64,000 nt of DNA from Whitmania pigra (taxonomy: Eukaryota; Annelida; Clitellata; Hirudinida; Haemopidae): the NCBI GenBank assembly GCA_021613335.1, contig JAJTWR010000231.1:2206501-2270500 (forward strand), read 5' to 3'. The notes under the pieces were generated by a model. It was not told the origin of the DNA, ran no database searches, and saw nothing but the letters and a program-made list of their open reading frames with translations. This document shows positions 13,501 through 32,555 of the stretch, one piece after another (the first letter of the stretch is position 1; the number at the start of each line of letters is the position of its first letter). Both the position numbers and the translations under genes were made by a program.

Positions 13501-14042
13501 TCATGGTTTCCCTTCTGATTACGTAATCATAAATTTAGGTCTACATGAGCATTGAGGCTGCCGGAGATGGCGGATCGATGATGGGCATGCCAAGGGATGT
13601 TGCGCAGAAGCTTGCTGCATGGACTCTCTTGGTTTGTTGCAATTTTCATTTCTTCAATTAGCTAAAGCCAAAGATGTAATATTTCAATGAGATTTTAATT
13701 TTAAAAAAGATGTTGATGACCATGGCATTTCATTACTTTAGAGTAAAGAGGAGACACTAATTTTGTGATTAAGTGTCTGCAGGTTTAAATAAATATTTAA
13801 GTGAAATGATATTTGATGATTTCTTGTTGAAGGGTGCAGCCAAAATGTACCTCGAGACAGGTCAACATCCTGGTGCCCTTAAAGATTCTGTCTGCTCACC
13901 AGGTGGCACAACTTTGGCAGGACTAAGGACGTTGGAGAATGGTGCTTTGAGGGGCCTCATCATGGACACTATAGAGAGGGCTCATGACAAGGCTGTCCAA
14001 TTGGAAGATTATGCAAGGAGAGGATTTTTAGAAAAACCATAG
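10515..14042 (+). CDS. PYCR: Pyrroline-5-carboxylate reductase
   Basis: Last step of proline synthesis: NAD(P)H-dependent reduction of pyrroline-5-carboxylate. Exons: 10515-10632, 10786-10847, 10919-11110, 12244-12368, 12570-12657, 13539-13631, 13833-14042; total 888 nt, 295 aa, the usual family length. The N-terminal Rossmann segment reads [13 protein letters not shown], where most relatives have GAGNMA. VVAIKP and SICAGITI follow in the dinucleotide-binding domain, then [20 protein letters not shown], and the family signature [16 protein letters not shown] in the last exon. No mitochondrial leader is obvious, as in the cytosolic PYCR3 group, but I cannot assign the paralogue. Intron 3 holds a hAT transposon, and intron 4 a 70-bp tandem duplication. 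AATAAA lies at 14063-14068, just after the stop. Confidence 0.96.
11352..12178 (-). mobile_element. hAT transposon with partial transposase, in PYCR intron 3
   Basis: Both ends begin with the same 14 bases, CAGGGGTCTCAAAC, read inward. They are flanked by a perfect 8-bp target duplication ATGTAGAA (11344-11351 and 12179-12186), the hAT hallmark. Inside, a minus-strand frame (11580-12053, about 157 codons) matches the C-terminal part of GTF2IRD2/ZBED-like hAT transposases. It includes [29 protein letters not shown] and the following [14 protein letters not shown], which is the dimerisation region. The N-terminal DNA-binding and catalytic parts are missing, so this is an internally deleted copy. 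Confidence 0.88.
12375..12514. repeat. 70-bp tandem duplication
   Basis: Two consecutive near-identical 70-base units start with AGAGTTTCTGTTAATAGGC at 12375 and 12445. They begin six bases after the donor of PYCR exon 4, so the splice site itself is not duplicated. Confidence 0.9.
13075..13420. repeat. Inverted motifs around GGCGACATAA, unidentified element
   Basis: TTATGTCGCCGAGC (about 13134-13147) and the reverse complement of the GATCGGCGACATAACC segment (about 13394-13408) match. Both sides also carry a GAACCCCCA block. The left side repeats CGACATAA twice. This is in PYCR intron 5 and may be a foldback-type or other DNA transposon. Ends and family were not resolved. Confidence 0.35.
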
Positions 14043-15860
14043 AACATCATTGACACCTTTTGAATAAATTTGTGAGCACATGATCTTGAAAATAATGTTA
14101 CAAATTGCTTCAGGGAATGGAGGCAATATTTGTAAACTGTAAGATTTTTTATGCCACTAATTCATAAGTTTTCAATATTTTGAAATATCATAATCATTAT
14201 GGCTGCATTACATTATTTGCATGAGTCAAAGTTCCATGTATGAGCTATACTCTTTGTAATACTCGGTCATTTTTAGCAGTAATGCTAGCTTATTGTCGAT
14301 ATTATTGCATTTAATTTTCGTTTGCATCGATTTTTCCTGACGAGACCATGACAAGCATCGGTGTTTTGTGATTAAAATGTTTTTGGTTTCCCTGTTGATC
14401 ATAAGAATGCTCATCAAGCCTAGCATTTTAGGTTTATTTTTATAATAAAGATTAGTAGATCTTTAGTCAGTTTTTGGAGTGATTTGTTATTTTTAATTCT
14501 ATTCAGATATTCTCAGGTGGTTGAAGTGATTAAATTAATTTGAAATAATTTTGGGATTCGTCAGTTATGCTGATGTTGCTACAGATTATTCTTCCAGATC
14601 CGTACAGTAACCATTTAGATAAAAAAAACATTTTTTGGATGAACCATATTGATTTTAGCCCACCTTACGTGAACTTATAATTTTGTTCCAAACTTTTGGC
14701 ATAGTGAATAACTTTCAAGACTGTGCCCATAATTTAAGCAGTAGGCCGACTGTTGGGATGTGAGGGCTGTTTCAAGCAATTGCTTATTTTATTTTATCAA
14801 CAAATAAGCTCATAATTAAGCAAAATTTCATTTTTGGGGGTATTTCATAGCCAACATTTAAATTTAATTTTGTACACCAAAAGCACAGTAATTAATTTGT
14901 AAAACACAGGATCTTGATTGTGAATGCTGACTTCTTGAGTTTTGTTTTAGGTATGGGAAGTCATAGTACGTGTTCGTCAGTGGCAGCCTCAACTTCAGTG
15001 TCACGTTCGGGTTCTGTCCGTATAGTTACAGAGTGCTCCAACGAATCTTTCTTTTTGATGACTTGCCCAGAAATTGCGTGACGTCTTTTAGACACATTGG
15101 CTGTGCGATAGAATTTATACAAATATTAACTAAAAAACGTGTTTTTAAAGGTGACGAAATTAAACAATGGCTTAGCACAAGAAGAGGCCGATTGTCGATT
15201 ATTTAAGCCCCGGCTTGTGTTAAATGTAATGTAGAATCGTTAAATTAAATAAAAAGCTGAAATTGTGATTAAACACAAAAGCTCTTGGCAAACGTTGTTT
15301 GCAGTTGTTGGAAAACCTAATTTTAGAAGATGCTTGAGCAAAGTTTTTAATTTTTGACTTTATTTTTTATATAGCAATAACTTATAGCAATAGTAACGTT
15401 AATGATGGTAATGATAATGATAATAATGGAAGTGGAAATGATAACGATAATAAAGATAATGTCAGTTATCAACGGACCTCAAGGATACCCTTGATAATAA
15501 CTACTTCAACTTCTATGCTTGTTTTTCCGAAAACAAGACAGGCTTTTATGAAAATTTTGCTCCAAAAGGAGCTTGTTTTCGGAGATGTCTCACATTTTCA
15601 TGTACGACAATCTATCGGACTATTTATTCATTTATGGCACAAAAACAGTTATGTTACGGTAAGCAAGGTGCATGGTTTCCATTTATTAATAAAGATTTCA
15701 GAATACTAGAATACCAATCAATTAAGGTATTTGTGAAAAATTTACCATATCAAATACAGTCATGCCATTTACTGCTTGTTGTTGCTGGCATTGTTGTTAT
15801 TGTTATATAGCTATTTGATTAAGACGGCTCCCGTATGTTCTGCTTGAAAAACGTTCAATC
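14043..15860. other. Intergenic, no gene recognised
   Basis: After the PYCR polyadenylation signal (14063-14068) the sequence is AT-rich without a supported gene. Small open frames here have no recognisable motifs. A hairpin lies at 15519-15582, where CTTGTTTT and AAAACAAG alternate. Confidence 0.5.
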
Positions 15861-15861
15861 T

Positions 15862-16284
15862 TTACTTGTCCTTAACCATTATTAGAAGTAAGACTTTCTT
15901 ATTAACCAGACGAATTGCCAAAATATAGGTAGCAAGTGCACTTTCGTCACCGGGGGATACAGATTGATGAGACACTCCTCCAGTGCAAGTTGGCAAGTGG
16001 CAAGTAAGTTTGGTTATTTGCAAAAGTCTTTCATTTGCAATTCCTTCCTGATTGACGAAACGGATTACAATAGTCAACATGTCTTTCCTCGAACTACCTG
16101 GTGTTGGATCCGCCGTCACAGTGTAGAACTGATTGTCAAACATTTCTTTAATGATTTTACTTTTGAGCGTGTTCGCAATTAATTGAACAATATTTTGCGA
16201 TCTATGCCTCAGATATGAAACATGATAAGGTCTCAGCTTAACGTCCTCAAACCATCCTTTTAAACAAGGATTATAACGAGCCAT
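15862..16284 (-). pseudogene. hAT-type transposase fragment (DUF4371/ZMYM-like)
   Basis: A minus-strand frame of about 140 codons reads SYLRHRSQNIVQLIAN, then FYTVTADPTPGSSRKDMLTI, then VIRFVNQEG. The pattern corresponds to the N-terminal catalytic segment of ZMYM1-like hAT transposases, in which the first catalytic aspartate lies in a similar FSVIxDxT block. No DNA-binding domain or dimerisation domain follows in frame. A GC-rich segment at 16640-16690 may be part of its terminus. Assignment rests on motif resemblance only. Confidence 0.5.
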
Positions 16285-16902
16285 AACATGTACTATTTAC
16301 TGATAATTACCGCGGAATTGTAATAACAACTTGTTGATTAGACTTATTAAACTATAATATTTGTTATTACTACCAATAAAGCGCTTATTATAACACGCAT
16401 CAAAAAAACTCAAACTTTCAAATAACCCTCAACAAATGAAAGTAAACAAAATCACCAAGACAACGAAATATCCAACCAATGCCGAATTTAATTTAATACC
16501 AAGAGAGATGGGCGTCTGCTGACATTATTTCATTTTAAATATTTGTTGTAACTTTAAATTCTAAACCTTGTAGGAATTATTATAATATGCATTTAAATTT
16601 TGAATCCTAATTTTCCCAACTTATTTCAGTCTGTTCCAAGGAGGGGACAAGCTGGCCCCCCCTTGCCCGCCTCAAGGGGCGTCTCTGACAGTAAATATGG
16701 TATTATCATCGGTGAAAATTAATTTAATTTTAAATTCTAGGTTACATTCCTTGCACCTTGAAAATTCTAAGGTTTATTTTTGGGGTAAGTTTTATTTTCA
16801 AAGAAAAACGGTATAAGAAGTGATCGTTTGTAGAACTTGTGGTGGGTGGGGTGGGATGCTAATCACATAATCACGAAAGTTAATGTTAGGCTGAAGTTAA
16901 TG

Positions 16903-17144
16903 TGTTGAGTTTAAACTATGTGTGATTTAATATGATATATGTATCTATGTTTTGTTGTCTGGGGACGCTTAGCTAGTTCTAAACTGTTTTGATTGCCGTT
17001 GTCGTGTAGTTCGTCGAGTCGAGTTCTTACGTAGTTTCTTAGTCGTTTCTTAGATGTTTATTTAGTTTGAATAAACTACATTAACCTTCTGATAATACTT
17101 TGTATTTATTCCATCATCAGACATTAGTTATGACAAACTCAACA
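16903..17144 (+). repeat. 5' LTR of Copia element
   Basis: Starts TGTTGAGTTTAAAC and ends AAACTCAACA, the TG...CA form. It contains AATAAA at 17070-17075. One base differs from the 3' LTR. Confidence 0.97.
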
Positions 17145-18306
17145 GGTTATGGGCCCAGGATGCGTTTGATGTTTGATGGTGATGAAAGAAGGTATGAATT
17201 ATGGGAAGTCAAATTCTTGGGATTCATGAGACTACAGAAACTTCTGTGCTGAAGAACCAGACGCTGAAAAAAATGCCGAGGCATTCGCCGAACTTATTCA
17301 ATGTCTAGATGATCGAAGTCTATCACTAGTCATACGAGATGCCAGAGACAATGGAAAGAAAGCACTAGAAATCCTGCGGGAACACTACCTAGGTAAGTCA
17401 AAACCCAAAATTATATCTCTGTACACTGAATTAACGACTCTTTCAAAGTCCGAAAATGAAAGTACGACTGATTATATGTTGCGAGCTGAGACCGCAGCAT
17501 CTTCGTTGAAGAGAGCTGGCGAAGTGGTAAGTGATAGTTTACTCATCGCTATGATCCTGAAAGGTCTGCCACTGACGTACAAGACTTTCTGTACTGTTAC
17601 GACACAAAAAGATAGAGATCACAGTTTTGCAGAATTTAAAGTTGCTTTGCGAAGTTTTGAAGAAAACGAAAAACAGATCTACTCACGTGATCATGAGGAT
17701 CATGTTATGTTAAATGATGCAAAATCCATACAGTGTTTCACATGCCGCAAATATGGTCACAAATCATTTGAATGTAAAATGCGAAAAGAGCAAAACCCAG
17801 CAGTGAAAGTTGTTCAAAAGAAGTGGTGTGAAGTATGCAGAAGTACATCGCATAATACACTGAAATGTAGAAAGAAACAACACAGTGCAAAGTCTGTCAC
17901 AGAGAACAAGCAAGCAGGAGGACAATCAGATTCATTTCTTTTCAAAGTATCTGAGTGTCAAAGCATGGATCGTGACAGTCTACTGGTTGATTGTGGTGCT
18001 ACAACCCATATTGTTACTAACAAATCAAAGTTTGTATGTTTTGAAGACAATTTTGAACCCAATGATCATTGCATTGAACTAGCAAATGGCTCTAGATCAA
18101 TTGGAATTGTGCAAGGTCGAGGTACAGCAAAAGTCTGTCTACAAAGTTTAGATGGAAAACCCAGAGATGTCAACCTAGAGAATGCATTATATGTTCCGTC
18201 ATATCGACAAGATATTTTTTCTGTTCAGGCAGCAACAGCGAAAGGAGCGACTAAATTTCAGCCCACATTGTGCAGAACTTGTTGCTCAGAATGGTACTAT
18301 TTTTAA
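17130..18306 (+). pseudogene. Copia gag-protease region, frameshifted
   Basis: The ATG at 17130 opens a short frame that stops at 17250-17252. The gag capsid-type sequence then continues in another frame (from about 17248) to 18306, so a frameshift lies near 17245. Two perfect CX2CX4HX4C zinc knuckles follow, CFTCRKYGHKSFEC and CEVCRSTSHNTLKC, then the protease active-site block LLVDCGATTHIV. The frame is lost again near 18245, where the sequence continues in the frame of the integrase segment. The ATG start lies inside the 5' LTR and overlaps the primer-binding site. Confidence 0.9.
17145..17158 (+). promoter_or_regulatory. Copia primer-binding site, internal initiator-tRNA match
   Basis: GGTTATGGGCCCAG directly abuts the 5' LTR. 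It is complementary to CTGGGCCCATAACC, the anticodon stem-loop of initiator tRNA-Met, and not to the tRNA 3' end. Drosophila copia is known to use such a half-tRNA primer. Confidence 0.9.
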
Positions 18307-19310
18307 TATTTGCAAGTCTGGAAAGCTGTACTACCTGAACAATGTTGCTGACAGAACTAACAATAAACACAGCCTACATGAGTGGCACTTGATCCTTGGT
18401 CATTGCAATGTCAGAGATATCTTGAAACTGGAATCTGTTGTTGATGGAATGAAAATTACCGACAAATCAGAATTTCAATGTGAAGTTTGCACTCTTGGGA
18501 AAATGACACAGTCTTTCAACAGGCAAAGTGATCTGCGTGCCAAAGAACCGTTAGAACTTGTTCATTGTGATTTAAGTGGTCCTATCACACCTACTGCAAG
18601 AAATGGTTTCAAATATGCTGTTTGTTTTGTGGATGACCTATCTGGAGCCAGTACTGTTTATTTCCTGCGCCAGAAATGTGATGTTGTTCATGCTGCTCAG
18701 AAGTTTTTTGCTGATTGTGCACCTATCGCAAAAGTTAAACGTTTGAGAACCGACAATGGAACAGAATTCACGAATAGAGATTTCAAATCACTTTTGCTGA
18801 AGCATCAGATAAAACATGAAAAATCTGCGCCCTATTCGCCACATCAAAACGGAACTGTTGAACGAAGTTGGCGATCATTGTTTGAGATGGCGAGATGTTT
18901 ACTAATCCAATCTCAACTACCAAAAGAACTGTGGACATACGCTGTGCGTGCTGCGGCATACACACGTAATCGATGTTTTTGCCCACGAACTGGTAAAACA
19001 CCATATGAAAATTTGACCGGCAAGAAGCCTGACCTGTCCCGCATGTCTGTTTTTGGTTCAACATGCTATGCTTTTGTACAAGATAAGAAGAAACTTGACC
19101 CAAGAAGCGAGAAAGCAGTATTCATAGGGTATGATCATGAAAGTCCAGCTTATCTCGTGTATTTCAAAAATTCTGGAGTTGTGAAAAAATCAAGGTGCGT
19201 GCGTTTCACGAACAAATTTGATTCAAATGAAAGTGAAGTTGTTGTTAGTGATTTTTCTGACGGCTACATTGATCAAAAACTGACTGGAGTTGAAACGGAA
19301 ACAAAGGCAG
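18240..19310 (+). pseudogene. Copia integrase region
   Basis: Contains the pre-integrase zinc-binding histidines and CEVC pair (about 18378-18500) and the catalytic triad contexts ELVHCDLSG, RTDNGTEF and SPHQNGTVERSW. A Copia-type C-terminal block DPRSEKAVFIGYD follows. The frame is cut at 19311 by the foldback transposon. The reading frame is continuous across the empty site once the insert and one copy of its target duplication are discounted, so this break postdates the Copia insertion. Confidence 0.92.
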
Positions 19311-20365
19311 GGTGACCCGTCATAACAGCCCGGCGACAGAATAGCCCCGACAAAACAGCCCCGTCAAAATAGCCCGGCGTCAAAATAGCTCAAGACAAAA
19401 CAGCCCCGACAAAACCGCCCCGACAAAACAGCCCCGTCGAAACAACCCGGCGTCAAAATAGCCCAAGACAAAATAGCCCCGTCAAAATGGCCCCGTCAAA
19501 ATAGCCCCGACAAAATAGCCCGGCGACAAAATAGCCCAGGACAAAACAACCCGGCGAAAAAATAGCCCCGTCATTATAGCCCCACGATAACTCCATGTCA
19601 AAGTATTTTTAAAAAATGTTGTGAAACTGAATCAAAATTTAATTCGAAATTAGTGGCTTGAATGCTTTGACCGTTTTGAGTATTGTTTGTTGTTATTATT
19701 GTTCTCCAGAAGTTTAATTTGCATAGTCTTGCTTATTCGTATATATTATTGTATTTATATTATTTGTATCTGGCTTACAAATTTGTGTTGACATTATCCT
19801 CATCACAAGTTGCTTGTGAGAGGTCGTTTTCATCAAGATCATTCATGCTGATGTCTTGTGAGAAAGACTCTTTTCCAAGAATCAATAACAATGAAATCAT
19901 TGATGTTTTAGCATCTATCAGTGAAACGATAAAAAGCTGTTATAATAGTTAATAGTGAATAGAAATTTTATACTCTAGTATTTCTTATGTTTAAGTTGAT
20001 CAAACTAGGAGTTAAATAAAATTTCCCGGGCCGGTTTTTTAAGCCAGTCCGACCCTGGAGACAGGGCTGTTTTGACGGGGCTGTTTTGACGGGGCTATTT
20101 TGTCGCCGGGCTATTTTGTCGCCGGGTTGTTTTGTCCTGGGCTATTTTGTCGCCGGGCGGTTTTGTCGGGGCTATTTTGACGGGGCCATTTTTACGGGAT
20201 TTTTCCGTCCTGGGCTATTTTGACGCCGGGCTGTTTCGACGGGGCCGTTTTGTCGGGGCGGTTTTGTCGGGGCTGTTTTGTCTTGAGCTATTTTGACGCC
20301 GGGCTATTTTGACGGGGCTGTTTTGTCGGGGCTATTCTGTCGCCGGGCTGTTATGACGGGGTGCC
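19311..20365. mobile_element. Foldback transposon with tandem-repeat inverted termini (large copy)
   Basis: The left arm (about 19311-19584) is a tandem array of some 18 imperfect units of the form AAAATAGCCCCGTC or AAAATAGCCCGGCGAC (13-16 bases). The right arm (about 20060-20365) is the inverted equivalent. The ends read inward GGTGACCCGTCATAACAGCC and GGCACCCCGTCATAACAGCC. A perfect 9-bp target duplication CAAAGGCAG flanks it (19302-19310, 20366-20374). The 475-bp core holds a hAT-like coding fragment. It sits in the Copia pol gene between integrase and reverse transcriptase. Two short relatives occur at 49229-49431 and 62261-62456. Confidence 0.93.
19780..19952 (+). pseudogene. hAT dimerisation-domain-like fragment inside foldback element
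   Basis: The translation contains SSQVACERSFS followed by FMLMSCEKD and NNEIIDVLASISETIKS, then stop. The C-ERSFS block and the MLMSxEKD/NNEIID block are characteristic of the C-terminal dimerisation region of ZMYM/hAT transposases. The stretch that normally lies between them (about 15-20 residues) is missing. It is an internally deleted remnant in the core of the foldback element. Whether it is the remains of the element's own transposase or a captured fragment is open. Confidence 0.7.
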
Positions 20366-20374
20366 CAAAGGCAG

Positions 20375-21534
20375 ATGTAAGAAGTGATGAAATTGCACAA
20401 ACTGAAACCCAGGATACCTCAAATTCAGATTCGATTGTTCGCAAATATCCTAAACGAAACACGAACAAACCAAAGTATTTGAGTGACTATATTCTGAATG
20501 ATGACTCAATTAATCTTAATGTTCATTACTGCTATAAAATGTCTGATGTGCCAAATACGTACAATGAAGCCATATCTTCTTCAGAATCTAGATACTGGAA
20601 ACAAGCCATGTCTGAGGAAATGAACTCGTTAATGGAAAACGACACTTTTGAACAATGTCTACTACCTGAGAGTCGTAAAGTAATCAAAGGTCGTTGGGTC
20701 TATGCTGTGAAGTTTGGACCGGACGGCAGTGAGCAATATAAAGCCCGATATGTTGCCAAAGGTTATTCGCAAATAAAAGACATTGACTATACAGAAACTT
20801 TTTCACCAACTGTTCGAGTTACATCGATACGAATGATGATGCAGTTAGCAGTACAACGTAATCTGATTGTACACCAGATGGATGTTAAAACAGCATATCT
20901 AAATGCTCCAATTGATTGTGAATTATACATTGAACAACCTGAAGGTTTTTCTGTTGATGACAAAACTGATAATAAAATTGTTCTGAAACTAAAAAAATCT
21001 CTGTATGGCCTGAAACAGAGTGGCAGAAATTGGAATAACATGTTGCATGATTTTTTGATTTCTGAAAGTTTTGAACAGTCATCAGCTGATCATTGCGTCT
21101 ACACTCGTCTTAATACAGATTCTAAAGTCATCATTCTCTTCTGGGTTGATGATATTATCATTGCTGCGAGTGATGAATCCGTGTTGAAATCTGTAAAACA
21201 ATCTTTGCATTCAAAGTTCAAAATGAAGGATCTTGGACAATTAACATGGTTTCTTGGAATGCAATTTGAATGCTCATCTGGAGGTGAAATGATTAAGGTG
21301 AATCAATCCAAATATGTTGAAAAAATGCTGTCAAAATTCAACATGAGTGACTGCAAACCTAGATCTACGCCATGTGATTTGAATTTGAACAAACTGAAAG
21401 ATGAAGATACTGTTGATTTTGAAAATGTGCACCTGTACAGATCTGTAATTGGAAGTTTGATCTATGCAATGTCTGCTACAAGACCTGATTTATGTTTTGT
21501 AGTTTCCTATCACAATTCACATAAAAGCCGATGA
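20375..21534 (+). pseudogene. Copia reverse transcriptase region
   Basis: Frame-1 coding of about 385 codons with the Copia RT blocks: KGRWVYAVKFGPDG, YKARYVAKGYSQ, QMDVKTAYLNAP, SLYGLKQSGRNW, and the polymerase motif as WVDDIIIA where most Copia elements have YVDD. KDLGQLTWFLGMQ and the TRPDL block follow. The frame is lost near 21515, just after TRPDLCFVV, where a few codons appear deleted before the RNase H segment. Confidence 0.93.
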
Positions 21535-22103
21535 ATATTCACATGACGATGGCTAAACATGTCCTAAGATATTTAAAGGGAACAATGAACTACAGTTTAA
21601 TTTTCAAGAGGTCTGATGGTGATTTAGATTTGATCGGATATTGTGATGCTGATTGGGCAAATTCTAAAGACCGTCGTAGTGTTACTGGATATGGTTTTAT
21701 GTTGTCGAGTACTGGTCCATTGATTTCATGGAAGTCTAGAAAACAACCAACTATTGCATTATCGACCTGCGAAGCAGAATATATGTCAATGTGTGCAGCT
21801 GTGCAAGAAGCAAAGTTTCTGATGTGTTTGTTAAAAGACATGACCGGAGAAATTACGAACAATTCTGTTACACTCAATGTCGACAATCAGAGTGCAATTG
21901 AGTTGACAAAGAATCCTGTTTTTCATCAAAGATCGAAGCATATTGATATCAAGTATCATTTCATCCGATCAGAAGTGGCAAGTGGTTTCATAAAACCGAA
22001 GTACATTCCATCCGAGAAGAACATTGCTGACATGTTCACAAAATCGTTGTCTATTAACAAATTGAGAACTTTCATTTCTGCTATTATGAATGTTTTAGAC
22101 TAA
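21531..22103 (+). pseudogene. Copia RNase H region
   Basis: Frame-3 coding of about 190 codons: MAKHVLRYLKGT, then GYCDADWANSKDRRSVTGY with the catalytic aspartates. SWKSRKQPTIALSTCEAEYM and KHIDIKYHFIRSEV follow, then stop. The domain is complete but is out of frame with the reverse transcriptase segment upstream. Confidence 0.93.
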
Positions 22104-22138
22104 GCGTTATGATATTGACACTGGACACATCATAGTTT

Positions 22139-22147
22139 AAGAGGGAG
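22139..22147 (+). promoter_or_regulatory. Copia polypurine tract
   Basis: AAGAGGGAG immediately precedes the 3' LTR, the expected site for plus-strand DNA priming. Confidence 0.85.
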
Positions 22148-22389
22148 TGTTGAGTTTAAACTATGTGTGATTTAATATGATATATGTATCTATGTTTTGT
22201 TGTCTGGGGACGCTTAGCTAGTTCTAAACTGTTTTGATTGCCGTTGTCGTGTAGTTCGTCGAGTCGAGTTCTTACGTAGTTTCTTAGTCGTTTCTTAGAT
22301 GTTTATTTAGTTTAAATAAACTACATTAACCTTCTGATAATACTTTGTATTTATTCCATCATCAGACATTAGTTATGACAAACTCAACA
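22148..22389 (+). repeat. 3' LTR of Copia element
   Basis: 242 bp, identical to the 5' LTR except for one base at 22314. Followed by the target duplication TAATG at 22390-22394. Confidence 0.97.
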
Positions 22390-22730
22390 TAATGAATCAA
22401 TAATGTATAAAAAAAAAGTTTACCGAAGATATTCTTGTCCTCGTTAATCTGCAGACTGCAATAAAGTAACTTGAATACCAATTTAGTTTATCAGAAGATT
22501 AATGTATTCAGTAGATTGTGATAAAACTGAAAAAAGTGATAAATTTTCAAATTTGGCAATAAATTTAACAACAAATCGATGAATCATGTTCCAAGTTCAG
22601 TGTTTTTATAAGTATTTTCGTATGCGATTCGCTTAGAATTTATTTTATTTAAGGCATCAAAATGAAATAAAGTTAAAAAGATATTTACTTTTCCCCTACA
22701 TAAAGTGCCGTGCATTATTGCTGCATTGAC

Positions 22731-23250
22731 CAGGAGTCACCAAACTAAGGCCCACGGGGCGGATCCGGCCCTAGATATCATTTCATCAGGTCCGCGACGG
22801 TACTCGAATTGTTTAAGCATTAACATTATAAAATTTCAAGTTTTATTGGATGTAAGTTAGGATGTCTCCATGGTTTGCAAAAGACCATAAAAGGTTATTT
22901 TAGATGTTTTACAAATATTACTCGTTAAGTTTATTTAATCAGCAAACACTCTATGGGAAAGGTTTAGACAACTCTTGTCTAGCGAAACCAATCATTTCTG
23001 CTGTGAACTTCATTCAGAGACGTATACTCAATCACCGTCACTTTTCTTTGAAGAATTTGATTATGAATTCTGAGACTCTTTATCACACAGTTGTAAGGTG
23101 GCTCAGCTGCGGTAAAATCCTACTTCGTTTTTACATGCTCCGAAACGTACTAGCCATTTTTCTTAATGAAAAAATTGTACTTTTTTGGTGGACATATTAC
23201 GTGAATGAACTGAACTTGAAATTTCAGGAGAAGGATAACCTCGTCTAACC
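22731..23250 (+). pseudogene. hAT transposon end plus transposase fragment (GTF2IRD2/EPM2AIP1-like)
   Basis: CAGGAGTCACCAAACTAAGG at 22731 followed by GGCCCACGGGGCGGATCCGGCCC resembles a hAT terminus. Downstream, about 22960-23248 reads SAVNFIQRRILNHRHFSL and ETLYHTVVRWLSCGKILLRF, ending VNELNLKFQEKDNLV. These correspond to the conserved NFIRSRxLNHRQF and YHTEVRWLSRGKVL blocks of this hAT lineage. The rest of the transposase is absent. It lies 3' of ANKAR and next to the Copia element. Confidence 0.75.
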
Positions 23251-23419
23251 TTTTTGGTTACACGACCGTAATTGTGTCGGTTATCGAAAAAAGATTGGTG
23301 ACCCTTGCCCTTGGCGTCGAAGTATTTAGACATTTAGCATTTTAGACTAAATCATATTTAAATTATTGTAGACTAAAATACAAATTTGTTGTTAAAGAAT
23401 GTAACCAAGGAAGCAAAGT

Positions 23420-32555
<9,136 letters not shown>

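Larger units (their letters stand above)
16903..22389 (+). mobile_element. Copia (Ty1/copia) LTR retrotransposon, recent but defective
   Basis: Full-length element with two 242-bp LTRs, a primer-binding site, gag-protease, integrase, reverse transcriptase and RNase H in Copia order, and a polypurine tract. It is flanked by the 5-bp target duplication TAATG (16898-16902 and 22390-22394). The LTRs differ at a single base (17069 G against 22314 A), implying recent insertion. The coding region is nevertheless broken. Frameshifts lie near 17245, 18245 and 21515, and a foldback transposon lies at 19311-20365. It therefore cannot make its own polyprotein and may have moved in trans. Confidence 0.97.

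Noticed and set aside
20293..20365. N-terminal extension of the Copia reverse transcriptase frame starting at 20293
   Set aside because: These codons lie in the right arm of the foldback transposon and are not Copia sequence.
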